Source of the DNA: an uncultured Dehalococcoidia bacterium
GTDB taxonomy: Bacteria > Chloroflexota > Dehalococcoidia > Lucifugimonadales > UBA1123
Assembly (NCBI GenBank): GCA_958296105.1
Contig: OY282441.1
Span: 2,625,800 to 2,689,799, forward strand
Length of the DNA stretch: 64,000 nucleotides
Reading direction: 5' to 3'
Shown here: one piece after another, positions 54,323 through 62,430 of the stretch
Layout: each line of letters begins with the position of its first letter
Numbering within the stretch: the first letter of the stretch is position 1
The notes under the pieces: generated by a model
Told to the model about the DNA's origin: nothing
The model's database searches: none
The model's input: the letters and a program-made list of their open reading frames with translations, nothing else
Program-made: the position numbers and the translations under genes

Positions 54323-55273
54323 TCAGCTCCCCAGCTTGGATCCAGCGAAATCCCGCCCTCGGCAGAAGTCCTCGGCGGGCAGGCGGACGCCTCCTTCGAT
54401 CTGCACTTCGATAAGCTCCAGCGAACCCGCTCCCGCAGCGACGACGACCGCCCCGCCTCCCAGCCGCGTCACCGTTCCCGGCGCGCCGCCACCGCCAGCG
54501 GCTTCCACTGCCCGCGCTTCCCATATCTTGAGCGTCTTGCCCCGCCACGTGGTGAACGTTCCGGGCCACGGGTGGAATGCCCGCGCCTTTCGTTCCAGCA
54601 GAGCCGCCGGCTCCGTCCAGTCTATGCGCCCGTCCTCGCGTTTCAGAAGTCGGGTGCTGGTCGCCTGCGATTCGTCCTGAGCCTGCGGGTCGATGCGTCC
54701 CTCGTTCCAGTCATCCAGCGTATCCGCCAGCAGCGCGGATCCGATAGAGAACAGCCTGTGGGTCAGCGCATCCGCCTTCTCCGCGCGCAGGATGTCCGTA
54801 TGTCGCCGCGCCAAGACGGGGCCCGTGTCCACACCCTCATCGAGCAGGATTACACTCACGCCCGTAATCTCGTCGCCTTCCAGAATGGCGCTTGCGACGG
54901 GCGACGGCCCCCGCCACCTCGGAAGCAGCGAGGGGTGGATGTTTAGGCATCCGAGGCGGGGGAGGTCGAGCGTCTCTTTGGGCAGAAACGCCCCGTATGC
55001 CGCGACCACGATGGCTTCGGGCGCGAGGCTCGCCATCTCGGATATGGCATCTGGCGCGCGCATGAGAGAGGCGGGCTGAAACACGGCCAAGCCGCGATCC
55101 AGAGCGAACCGCTTGACCGCGGACTGCCCAAGCCTGCGTCCGCGCCCTGCGCGACGGTCGGGGCGCGTGTAGACGCCCGCCACCTCGTGGCCTCGCTCCA
55201 GAAGCGCGCGCAGCGGCGGGACGGCGAACGGCGGCGTCCCCATGAACACCAGCCTGAGAGAGTCTTTCTTCAC
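54323..55273 (-). CDS. fmt: Methionyl-tRNA formyltransferase
   Basis: The 316-residue enzyme formylates initiator Met-tRNA. It has LRLVFMGTPPFAVPPLRALLE, the catalytic LNIHPSLLPRWRGPSPVASAILEGDEITGVSVILLDEGVDTGPVL, and the C-terminal OB-type domain. GTG 55273 overlaps the DUF192 stop by 4 bases (GTGA). The frame is open further but is non-coding there. No def gene is adjacent. Confidence 0.95.
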   Translation of the reverse strand: MKKDSLRLVFMGTPPFAVPPLRALLERGHEVAGVYTRPDRRAGRGRRLGQSAVKRFALDRGLAVFQPASLMRAPDAISEMASLAPEAIVVAAYGAFLPKETLDLPRLGCLNIHPSLLPRWRGPSPVASAILEGDEITGVSVILLDEGVDTGPVLARRHTDILRAEKADALTHRLFSIGSALLADTLDDWNEGRIDPQAQDESQATSTRLLKREDGRIDWTEPAALLERKARAFHPWPGTFTTWRGKTLKIWEARAVEAAGGGGAPGTVTRLGGGAVVVAAGAGSLELIEVQIEGGVRLPAEDFCRGRDFAGSKLGS

Positions 55274-55905
55274 CTGCAAGTAGCCCCCTCCCCCGAGAAT
55301 CCGATGAACTTCACCTCGTCGCCGATTTCGATGCCGAGCGCGGCAGCCGCGCCCGCGTTGACTTCCAGATTGTAGCGCGCCGCGCGCTCGGAGCTGTAAA
55401 CATGCAGAGCCGATCCCTCCGCTCCGGGAGGCGGAGCAGGCACGTCTGCGTGGATATCCACCACAGCGCAATCGTCGCCGATCCACACGAAATCGAGCGG
55501 GAATCGCATCCCATTCATCCAGAACGAGGAAGCCCTGCCAGACTCGAACACGAACAGCATTCCCGCCCCCTCTCGCAGCTCGTCCCTGCCGGACAGCCCC
55601 CTGATCCTGTGCGCAGGCGTGAACGCGATCTCGACCTCGAACAGTGCGTCTCCGACGGAGACTACGGGGCTGGCATCTCCGCCGTCCAGCGCGATCAGTG
55701 GCGTCGTCTCCTCGCTGGGGGCGATGCCCTCGCCGAGCTGAGACGGAGTCGCCGTAGGCTCGTTTCGGCGCAGACGCTTTGCCACCGCCTCCTTCGCGCC
55801 CTCCGCCGCGCCAGTGGACGCGCTCGGAGATACTTCAGGCAGATCCTCGACCGCCGCGCCGCAAGACAGAATGAATACCAGCGTGACGAAAGCCGCCAGA
55901 GTCAT
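55270..55905 (-). CDS. DUF192 lipoprotein
   Basis: The 211-residue product has a lipoprotein-like signal (TLAAFVTLVFILSC, lipobox Cys15). A Ser/Thr/Glu-rich linker follows, then a DUF192 domain in its C-terminal 130 residues: IRGLSGRDELREGAGMLFVFE, FWMNGMRFPLDFVWIGDDCAVVDI, ERAARYNLEVNAGAAAALGIEIGDEV. DUF192 proteins are extracytoplasmic and of unknown function. It is coupled to fmt. Confidence 0.85.
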   Translation of the reverse strand: MTLAAFVTLVFILSCGAAVEDLPEVSPSASTGAAEGAKEAVAKRLRRNEPTATPSQLGEGIAPSEETTPLIALDGGDASPVVSVGDALFEVEIAFTPAHRIRGLSGRDELREGAGMLFVFESGRASSFWMNGMRFPLDFVWIGDDCAVVDIHADVPAPPPGAEGSALHVYSSERAARYNLEVNAGAAAALGIEIGDEVKFIGFSGEGATCR

Positions 55906-55924
55906 CGCAGCGCGCCGTTTCCGC

Positions 55925-58336
55925 TCAAGCCAGCTCGATCCACGTGGCGCCGTTTCCGCCTCTCTCTCTTGGCTCTGCGCCGAAGTCTCTGACGGCTCGA
56001 TGATGGCGCAGGTGGTCTCGAACCATGTTCCGCAGCGCGCCGCTGCCGCGACCGTGAATCACCCTCAGCTTGGAAAGCCCGTCTCGCGTCGCGTGATCCA
56101 GGAACTCGTCCAAGTTCAGCTGAGCGTCCCCAGCCCTCATGCCGCGCAGGTCCAGCTCGATGCTGTCCATAGCCGGAGCCAGATCGGTTGTGACCGCATG
56201 ATCCTCCGCGCCCGTGTCCTCGCCGTCCTCCTCCTCGACACGCGAAAGCCTGTGAAGATCGACGTTGACGCGCACCTTTCCGATGCTCACCTCGACCTCC
56301 TCGTTCTGGCTGCTGATGGCGATTATCCTGCCCTTGAGATTCATGCCCCTTATGAACACCGAATCGCCCTCGGCGAGCGGACGCGCTGCCATCTTGCGCC
56401 TGCGTATCCGCTCTGGCGGCGGAATCTGCACGGCGGCGAGATCGCGGCGGATGCGCTCGACGCGCTCGGACGGACTCGGCGCGGCTGCGTTGGACGGAGC
56501 CGCCACCCCCCACGTCAGCGATGCTTCCGCGCCCTCCAGCCGTCGGCTGATCTCGCGGAATCTGCCCATGATCTCCTTGCGCGCCGCGTCCAGCATGTCC
56601 TCGCGGTGGCCCGCCAGATATTCCACCTGCCGCTCCAGCTCCGCGCGCAGAGCCTCCGCCTCGGCTCGCGCTCTCGATGCGCGCTCCACGCTGTCCTGAA
56701 GCTGGTGACGCTCGCGCTGAAGCTCGTTCAGCCAGTCCTCGAACAGCAGATGCTGCGGCTCCGTCAGGCCGCGCGCCTCCTCCAGTATCTCGCGCGGCAG
56801 GCCAAGCCGTTCGGCGACCGCCATGGCATAGCTTCTGCCGGGAACGCCCAGCGTCATCTCGTAAGTCGGCTCCAGCGTCTCGGGGTCCAGCTGGAAGCTG
56901 GCGTTCGTCATCTCCCCGGACGCCTCGGCAAAGACGGCTACGTTCCTGTGGTGGGTGGTGACGATGGTCGTTGCGCCCGCGCGCGCCAGATGGCCGATGA
57001 TCGCCTTGGCGAGCGCCGATCCCTCATCCGGGTCGGTGCTGGTTCCCAGCTCGTCCAGAAGAACCAGCGAGCTGGGGCCAGCGCGCCGCAAAATCCGAAT
57101 GACGTTGAGCATGTGCGAGCCGAAGGTGGACACCGATTCCGCTATGCTCTGCTGGTCTCCGATGTCTGCGAACACCCCGTCGAAAACGGGCAGCGCGCAC
57201 CCGTCCTCAGCGGGAATCCGCAGGCCCGACTGGTGCATCAGCGCGCACAGCCCCACCGTCTTCATGGCTACCGTCTTGCCCCCGGTGTTCGGACCTGTGA
57301 CCACCAGCGCAGACCAGCCCGGCCCCACGCTCACCGTGAGCGGCACCACGTCCCGCCCCAGCAGCGGGTGGCGCGCGCGGATCAGCCGAAGCCGCTCGCC
57401 GTCGCTGACGGCAGTCGCGTTCAGCCTGCGGCTGTACCTTGCGCGGGCGAGCGCGAAATCTATCTTCGCCGTGGTTCGGTTCGCCAGATGGATGTCCTCG
57501 GCTACCTCCCCTACTAGGGAAGACAGGTCGCGCAGAATGCGCATCACCTCGCGCTCCTCCTCCAGCGCAAGCTCGCGCCACTCGTTGCACAGCTCCACCG
57601 TCGAGAACGGCTCCACGAACACCGTTGCGCCGGTGTTCGATGCGTCGTGGACTATGCCCGATACCTGCCGCCGCCTGTCCGCGCGCACGGGAACCACGAG
57701 CCGATCTCCGCGCACTGCGATTACGGCTTCCTGAAGCGCGCCGCGCCCTGCCGAAGACTGGATGAAACGCTGAAGCGCCTCGTTCACTCGCTCGTAGGCG
57801 GCTATCGTCTGCCTGCGAAGCGCTCTGAGGGTTGGGCTTGCGTCGTCTGCGACCTCGCCTCGCGGCCCGATCTTGGAGCGAATCTGCCGCTGAAGCTCGC
57901 GCAGATCCGGGATCAGCCGCGCCATCTCCGCCATCATCGGCGCCGCCCGCTCTGCCCTGACGAGCGCCGACCGCGCGCGCCGATGCACCCCCAGACTGTC
58001 CGCGACCGCCAGCAGATCGCCGCCAGTCAGAACGCCCCCCAGCGCCGCCCGCGTGACCGACTCGGTCGTGTCCGCGTCCGACTCCAGGCTCAGGTCTCCG
58101 ACTTCTTCCAGCAGCGCGAGCGCGTCCGCGGTCTCCGTCTGAAGGCGCTCCACCTCGTGGGCGTCGAAGGACGGCGTGAGCGCAAGCGCAAGCGAGCGAG
58201 CGTCATGGAAAGTCGCGTGCTGCGCCAGACGCCGACGTATCTCGCCGAAGTCCAGCAGGCGCAGCGCAGACTCGCGCAGATCGGCAAGCTCGCCGGCGCT
58301 GTCAGCGCCCGGTTCGTGGCTGTGTGGCGGTTTCAA
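55925..58336 (-). CDS. mutS2: Endonuclease/ATPase MutS2
   Basis: The 803-residue product has the MutS ATPase core. Walker A is GPNTGGKT near residue 348, Walker B is SLVLLDELGTSTDP, and a signature STFGSHM lies between them. A coiled-coil and KOW-like region follow, then a C-terminal Smr domain (LDLRGMRAGDAQ, HGRGSGALR) with the nuclease motif. MutS2 acts on stalled ribosomes and in suppression of recombination. TTG 58336 is the only start upstream of the core; GGAGG lies 13 bases before it. Start and binding site lie inside a tandem repeat. Confidence 0.93.
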   Translation of the reverse strand: MKPPHSHEPGADSAGELADLRESALRLLDFGEIRRRLAQHATFHDARSLALALTPSFDAHEVERLQTETADALALLEEVGDLSLESDADTTESVTRAALGGVLTGGDLLAVADSLGVHRRARSALVRAERAAPMMAEMARLIPDLRELQRQIRSKIGPRGEVADDASPTLRALRRQTIAAYERVNEALQRFIQSSAGRGALQEAVIAVRGDRLVVPVRADRRRQVSGIVHDASNTGATVFVEPFSTVELCNEWRELALEEEREVMRILRDLSSLVGEVAEDIHLANRTTAKIDFALARARYSRRLNATAVSDGERLRLIRARHPLLGRDVVPLTVSVGPGWSALVVTGPNTGGKTVAMKTVGLCALMHQSGLRIPAEDGCALPVFDGVFADIGDQQSIAESVSTFGSHMLNVIRILRRAGPSSLVLLDELGTSTDPDEGSALAKAIIGHLARAGATTIVTTHHRNVAVFAEASGEMTNASFQLDPETLEPTYEMTLGVPGRSYAMAVAERLGLPREILEEARGLTEPQHLLFEDWLNELQRERHQLQDSVERASRARAEAEALRAELERQVEYLAGHREDMLDAARKEIMGRFREISRRLEGAEASLTWGVAAPSNAAAPSPSERVERIRRDLAAVQIPPPERIRRRKMAARPLAEGDSVFIRGMNLKGRIIAISSQNEEVEVSIGKVRVNVDLHRLSRVEEEDGEDTGAEDHAVTTDLAPAMDSIELDLRGMRAGDAQLNLDEFLDHATRDGLSKLRVIHGRGSGALRNMVRDHLRHHRAVRDFGAEPRERGGNGATWIELA

Positions 58337-58505
58337 TGGCGTGAATCGCCTCCGCTGTCAGTCTTTATTCCGAAGGGCATCGAGATAGCCGACTTCAGAC
58401 GGTTTCAATGGCGTGAATCGCCTCCGCTGTCAGCCTTTATTCCGAAGGTAGTCAGGACAGCCGACTTCGGACGGTTTCAGTGGCGTGAATCGCCTCCGCT
58501 GTCAA
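58329..58505. repeat. 72-bp tandem repeat, 2.5 copies, CRISPR-like in look
   Basis: A 32-base core (starting GGTTTCAATGGCGTGAATCG) recurs at 58329, 58401 and 58473. The third copy has one change and ends early. The 40-base segments between cores agree at 32 of 40 positions and differ mainly in a 10-base block. The core holds GGCG-TGAAT-CGCC. On the minus strand each unit contains GGAGG and TTG, the mutS2 initiation signals. Confidence 0.85.
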
Positions 58506-58565
58506 TTGTAGCAGGCGCGCCGCGCGTATCATCAGCTGCCCACTTGCCGGAATGACGACCATTTT

Positions 58566-60203
58566 TCAGAGCGTCACCGCGCCCTCCACTGCCAGAATTC
58601 GCAGCGTTTCCACTATCATTCTCGATGCCGCGCGCCTCTCTTCGGCTGAGGCGATGCCGCCGCTCAGCCGCGCTGCCAGATCGCGCGCAGCGGTTCGCCC
58701 GTCGATCTCGGACACCAGCGCAGCCACCATACGGCTCACCGGAACCCCCTCGGGGCGCTGCGGGCTGATCAGCGCCTCGCTCCACTGGAACTCGCCATCT
58801 GCGAAGATCGGCATTCGCTCGATCCGCGCGCCCGCCGCCATAGAGGGCTTCGCAGACATGATAGACTCGAAGCCGAGCGCGTCTGCCCTCGCGCGTCTGT
58901 CCGCCTCGATCTCGCGGATAGCCTCTCGCGCGCTGTCGGGAACGTGTCCCCTGTCCAGTACTGCCCTCTCGTACCCGCGAGGGGCTTGGCCCGCCACGGC
59001 GCGGATGAACGCCTTTCGAGAATCTTCGTCTTCGGACGCGCCCAAGAGTCTGCGCGCCTCCCAGAAGTAGGATTCGACAGCGCGGTTGCTGGCGTAGAAC
59101 AGGCGCGCAAGCTCCCTGAAGTGGCTGTACTCCGAGCGGAACATCCGCTCGTACACCCGCGCCGCCGGCGCGCGAAGAGAGGCGTCGCGCCCCGCCGCGT
59201 CTATGTACGCCGCCCCCATGACGGCGGACATCATGGCGAGATGCACCCCGGACGAGAACAGCGGATCGACGAAACAGGCGGCGTCTCCGACCAGCAGCCA
59301 GCCGTCCCCTGCCATCTTCGAGGATGTGTAAGACCAGTCTTTGACCACCTGCGGCGCGCGGAGCATTCGCGCCCCATCCAGCATCTCCTTCGTGTGCGCC
59401 GCCGCCTCTATCTGGCGCATGTAGTAGCCGTTCACGCCGCAAGACGAGATGCCGCGCTGACCGCGCTCCGAGTCCACCACCACGCCCACGCTCGCCGCGC
59501 CCTCGCTCAGCGGGATGTTCCACGCCCAGCCGTGTTCATACGATTCGATGAATATGTTCGTCTCGTTCGGGCTTGGCAGACGGCGCGCCCCATCGAAGTA
59601 GGCATAGACCGCCATGTTGCGAAAGTAGTCGTCCCAGCGGCGCAGCCTCATCGCTCTGCCGAGAACGGCGGCTTGGCCGCTCGCGTCCACCACCCATTCC
59701 GCCTCCAGCGCCCCGCTTCGCCCGTTCGAAGCCCTGAATCGGACGCCCTCTACGCGCCCCCCATCCTCGGCGGTCGTCAGGGGAGCGGTTGCCGCATACT
59801 CTTCGCGCACGTCCACACCTGCGGCGCGGGCGTTGTCCAGCAGTATCTTGTCGAAGGTCGGACGCCACACCTGATAGGCGTGCGGATAGCTGCGGTTGGT
59901 CTCTTGGAAGCGCCAGCTCCAAGGCGCGCGCTCCCGACCCCAGACCATCGTAGCGCCCCACTTCTTCGGGAAGCCCGCTCGCTCGACCTGCGCCAAGACG
60001 CCCAGAGACTCCAGCACGGGAATCGAGGCAGGCAGCAAGGACTCGCCCACGTGGTCGCGGGGGAAGCTCTCGCGCTCCAGCAGCGCCACGCGACAGCCCC
60101 CGCGAGCCAGGAGCGTCGCCGCCACGCTGCCCCCGGGCCCGCCACCGATCACCACCGCGTCGACCCGTTCCGAACGTCCGTGGACGCGCTCGAAATTACT
60201 CAA
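58566..60203 (-). CDS. Flavin-dependent halogenase-like FAD oxidoreductase
   Basis: The 545-residue product has an N-terminal FAD motif (VVIGGGPGGS, GxGxxG at residues 20-25) and GESLLPASIPVLESLG. It also has the WxWxIP motif (GWAWNIPL, residues 226-231) diagnostic of flavin halogenases, and GDAACFVDPLFSSGVHLAM. Lysines 80-81 in FPKKWGA lie where the halogenase catalytic lysine is expected. About 100 C-terminal residues are not part of the usual core. TTG 60203 overlaps the methyltransferase stop by 4 bases. Relatives also include geranylgeranyl-reductase-type hydroxylases, so halogenation is not proven. Confidence 0.82.
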   Translation of the reverse strand: MSNFERVHGRSERVDAVVIGGGPGGSVAATLLARGGCRVALLERESFPRDHVGESLLPASIPVLESLGVLAQVERAGFPKKWGATMVWGRERAPWSWRFQETNRSYPHAYQVWRPTFDKILLDNARAAGVDVREEYAATAPLTTAEDGGRVEGVRFRASNGRSGALEAEWVVDASGQAAVLGRAMRLRRWDDYFRNMAVYAYFDGARRLPSPNETNIFIESYEHGWAWNIPLSEGAASVGVVVDSERGQRGISSCGVNGYYMRQIEAAAHTKEMLDGARMLRAPQVVKDWSYTSSKMAGDGWLLVGDAACFVDPLFSSGVHLAMMSAVMGAAYIDAAGRDASLRAPAARVYERMFRSEYSHFRELARLFYASNRAVESYFWEARRLLGASEDEDSRKAFIRAVAGQAPRGYERAVLDRGHVPDSAREAIREIEADRRARADALGFESIMSAKPSMAAGARIERMPIFADGEFQWSEALISPQRPEGVPVSRMVAALVSEIDGRTAARDLAARLSGGIASAEERRAASRMIVETLRILAVEGAVTL

Positions 60204-61042
60204 GATTCTCGTTTGGTTCCTATGGCTCTCGCGCTCGCGGTGGCGATATAGGCGTCTGGCAGCTTCGCCCACGCGCGCATCGCGGCGCGCATCGAGTCCA
60301 GCTCCGACTCCGTGGTGATGCCCAGCTCTATCGACTCTCGGAACAGCGGGACGTTGTCCATCCAAGTGATGTAGCCCTCGACAGCGGACGCGACCGCATC
60401 CGCGCCGACCACGTCGCCGATGCGAGCATCGAAGTAGGTGACGTCCAACCCGGCTTCCATCATGTAAGACCTGAGATAGCGTCCCCGGTTGAGCGAGCCG
60501 CCGATACGGTTGAATCCACCCTCGAACAGCTCGAAGAACCTGCTGAACTCCGGACACTGCGGCACGATGAACGGGAATGACCAGTCGGTCTTGATGATCG
60601 CCGTCATCCCGTCCGTCCTCGTGACGCGGCGCATCTCCCTGATCGCGCGAACGGGATCGGACAGATGCTCAGTCACTGCGCTGGAGAAGACCACGTCGAA
60701 CTCGCCGCTCTCGAAGGGCAGGTCGTAGATGTTGGCAACGCGGAACTCGAGGTTGTTCGCGCCGCTGTCGGCGGCAAGCGCGTTCGCCTTTTCGATCATC
60801 GTCGGCTCGATGTCGATTCCGACGACCCGCGAGGGCGCCGTCGCCTGCGCGAAGCCCACGGTGATCGCCCCCGGCCCGCAGCCGCAGTCGAGAACTCTCA
60901 TGCGCGGCTTCAGGAGCGGCATCAGAAAATCTGCCACCCCATCCGCCGCGCGCCGCGAGTAGCCCTGCTGAACTTCGTCCGAGTCGTACCCGTAGAACGA
61001 CCTGCCGCCGTACTCCGGGTTTGGTGGCGTTTGCGTAGTCAA
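60200..61042 (-). CDS. SAM-dependent class I methyltransferase
   Basis: The 280-residue product has the AdoMet motif VLDCGCGPGAITVGFA, the acidic end of beta-2 in VVGIDIEPTMIEKA, and FDVVFSSAVTEHLSDP. It is a UbiE/Methyltransf_11 type. TTG 61042 is fixed by GGAGAG 5 bases upstream; the frame extends to 61150 but without a binding site. Coupling to the halogenase-like gene suggests both act on one small molecule. Confidence 0.87.
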   Translation of the reverse strand: MTTQTPPNPEYGGRSFYGYDSDEVQQGYSRRAADGVADFLMPLLKPRMRVLDCGCGPGAITVGFAQATAPSRVVGIDIEPTMIEKANALAADSGANNLEFRVANIYDLPFESGEFDVVFSSAVTEHLSDPVRAIREMRRVTRTDGMTAIIKTDWSFPFIVPQCPEFSRFFELFEGGFNRIGGSLNRGRYLRSYMMEAGLDVTYFDARIGDVVGADAVASAVEGYITWMDNVPLFRESIELGITTESELDSMRAAMRAWAKLPDAYIATASARAIGTKRES

Positions 61043-61207
61043 GCGTACTCTCCGAATATAATTCAATGTAATTCTGCGATATTCTCGATATGCGGCTGGC
61101 GAAGTCCGCCGACCGCTGAAGCGGCAGCGCAGCGCAGCCTGCGCCGCCACTTTGCAGGCGAATGTATGGGTTCGCTTGGGCGGCGCTGACGGTCTCGAAC
61201 GCCGATT

Positions 61208-61792
61208 TCAGCTTATGCCAAGCTCCTCGCGCAGGGTGTCGATGGTCTCGGCGCGACCGCGAGACGGTCGGCGCTCGCGCAGGCCTATGGGCAGGTTCTG
61301 CACCTCTGGGTTGACCTTTATGGAGACGAACACCGGGCCGGTCTCGTCCATGATCTCGCCCATGCTGGTGCTGAGCTCTTCGAGGTCGTCGAAGCTGTAC
61401 GTGGCGGCGTAGCCCGCGCCCTTCGCCATCATCGCGTAGTCTATGCCCTGCGCGTTGGGGACGGGCTGCCCCCCGGTGGTCGCGTAGCACTCGTTATCCA
61501 GCAGGATGTGGTAGAAGTTCGCAGGCTTCATTCCCGCGATGGAGGCTATCGCGCCGAGGTTCATCAGCAGCGACCCCTCCGCGTCGAACAGAACGATCTT
61601 CTCGTCCGGCAGACCGAGCGCCAGACCGAGCGCCGCCGACGTCGTCTGACCCATCGCGCCGCCTAGCGAGACGTCCCGCCTCTCGTTCTCGCTGAAGTCG
61701 TTCCAGTAGCGCCCCGCCGTTCCAGTGGTGGATACTATCGCGTCTCCGCGGTGGGGCTTGAATGCCTCGAATACGTCTGATGCGTCTATCAA
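61208..61792 (-). CDS. TPP-dependent decarboxylase, beta (PP-domain) subunit, sulfopyruvate/phosphonopyruvate type
   Basis: The 194-residue product is a stand-alone C-terminal TPP domain. AMGQTTSAALGLALGLPDEKIVLFDAEGSLLMNLG is the cofactor motif (GDGS in most relatives, here DAEGS), followed by LLDNECYATTGGQ. It has the size and order of the ComE-type subunit. TTG 61792 follows AGGAG. The alpha subunit gene ends about 30 bases upstream. About 165 bases without a gene follow it, with a CCGCT-GA-AGCGG hairpin. Confidence 0.85.
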   Translation of the reverse strand: MIDASDVFEAFKPHRGDAIVSTTGTAGRYWNDFSENERRDVSLGGAMGQTTSAALGLALGLPDEKIVLFDAEGSLLMNLGAIASIAGMKPANFYHILLDNECYATTGGQPVPNAQGIDYAMMAKGAGYAATYSFDDLEELSTSMGEIMDETGPVFVSIKVNPEVQNLPIGLRERRPSRGRAETIDTLREELGIS

Positions 61793-61821
61793 GTTGCTCT
61801 CTCCTGTCTTGCGTGTTTGGG

Positions 61822-62340
61822 TTAGCGGTTGAAGCCGTGATACTCGTCGCCGACCAGTATGGCAACCGGGCGGCTGGTGGCGCGCGACTCCTCGAAGGCG
61901 GTGGATATGCGTTCGCCGTCCTCGTTCTGCTCTACGAGATAGTAGTTGATGCCGAATGCGTTGAGGAACGGCTCCGTGTACCGTGCCACCGAGTCGGCTA
62001 TTACGCCTCTGCGCGTCCAGCCCCTGTAGCCGATCACCATGACCAGAGGGAAGCCGGCGTCTATCGCCATGCCCCTGATCGAGTCGCCAGACTCCAGCAT
62101 ACCGGTGTTCTGCACCAGCACCACCGGCACCTTTCCCGCCACGTTCAGGCCGAACGCCGTTCCCCACGCCTCGCCCTCGCGCGATACGGGGACGACCTCC
62201 AGCCAGTCCTGCTCCTCCATCAGCTCGTAAAGGTAGTTGGTCTCGCTGTCCGGGATGGTGACCACGTGGGTTACGCCGTTCTTCTTGAACTCCGCGACCA
62301 TCGTCTCCGGCCTGAGAATTGCGGCTTGCTGATGTACCAC
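61822..62340 (-). CDS. TPP-dependent decarboxylase, alpha (PYR-domain) subunit, sulfopyruvate/phosphonopyruvate type
   Basis: The 172-residue product is a stand-alone PYR domain: MVAEFKKNGVTHVVTIPDSETNYLYEL, VPVSREGEAWGTAFGLNVAG (with the catalytic Glu), VVLVQNTGMLESGDSIRGMA. Splitting the enzyme into two short subunits is typical of sulfopyruvate decarboxylase ComDE. GTG 62340 has GGAGGAG upstream. The reaction removes CO2 from a 3-substituted pyruvate. Whether the substituent is sulfonate or phosphonate cannot be read. Confidence 0.85.
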   Translation of the reverse strand: MVHQQAAILRPETMVAEFKKNGVTHVVTIPDSETNYLYELMEEQDWLEVVPVSREGEAWGTAFGLNVAGKVPVVLVQNTGMLESGDSIRGMAIDAGFPLVMVIGYRGWTRRGVIADSVARYTEPFLNAFGINYYLVEQNEDGERISTAFEESRATSRPVAILVGDEYHGFNR

Positions 62341-62430
62341 TGTTCGCTCCTCCGTTGTCTGATCTTGTTTCCGAGCTTCCGCCGATCTGCCGCTATTATA
62401 GCCTGATGCGCCCAACAGTGCGCGCTCGGC

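Noticed and set aside
58329-58505. CRISPR array
   Set aside because: Only three cores, and the two intervals are 80 percent identical to each other; no cas gene is nearby. It is a tandem repeat.
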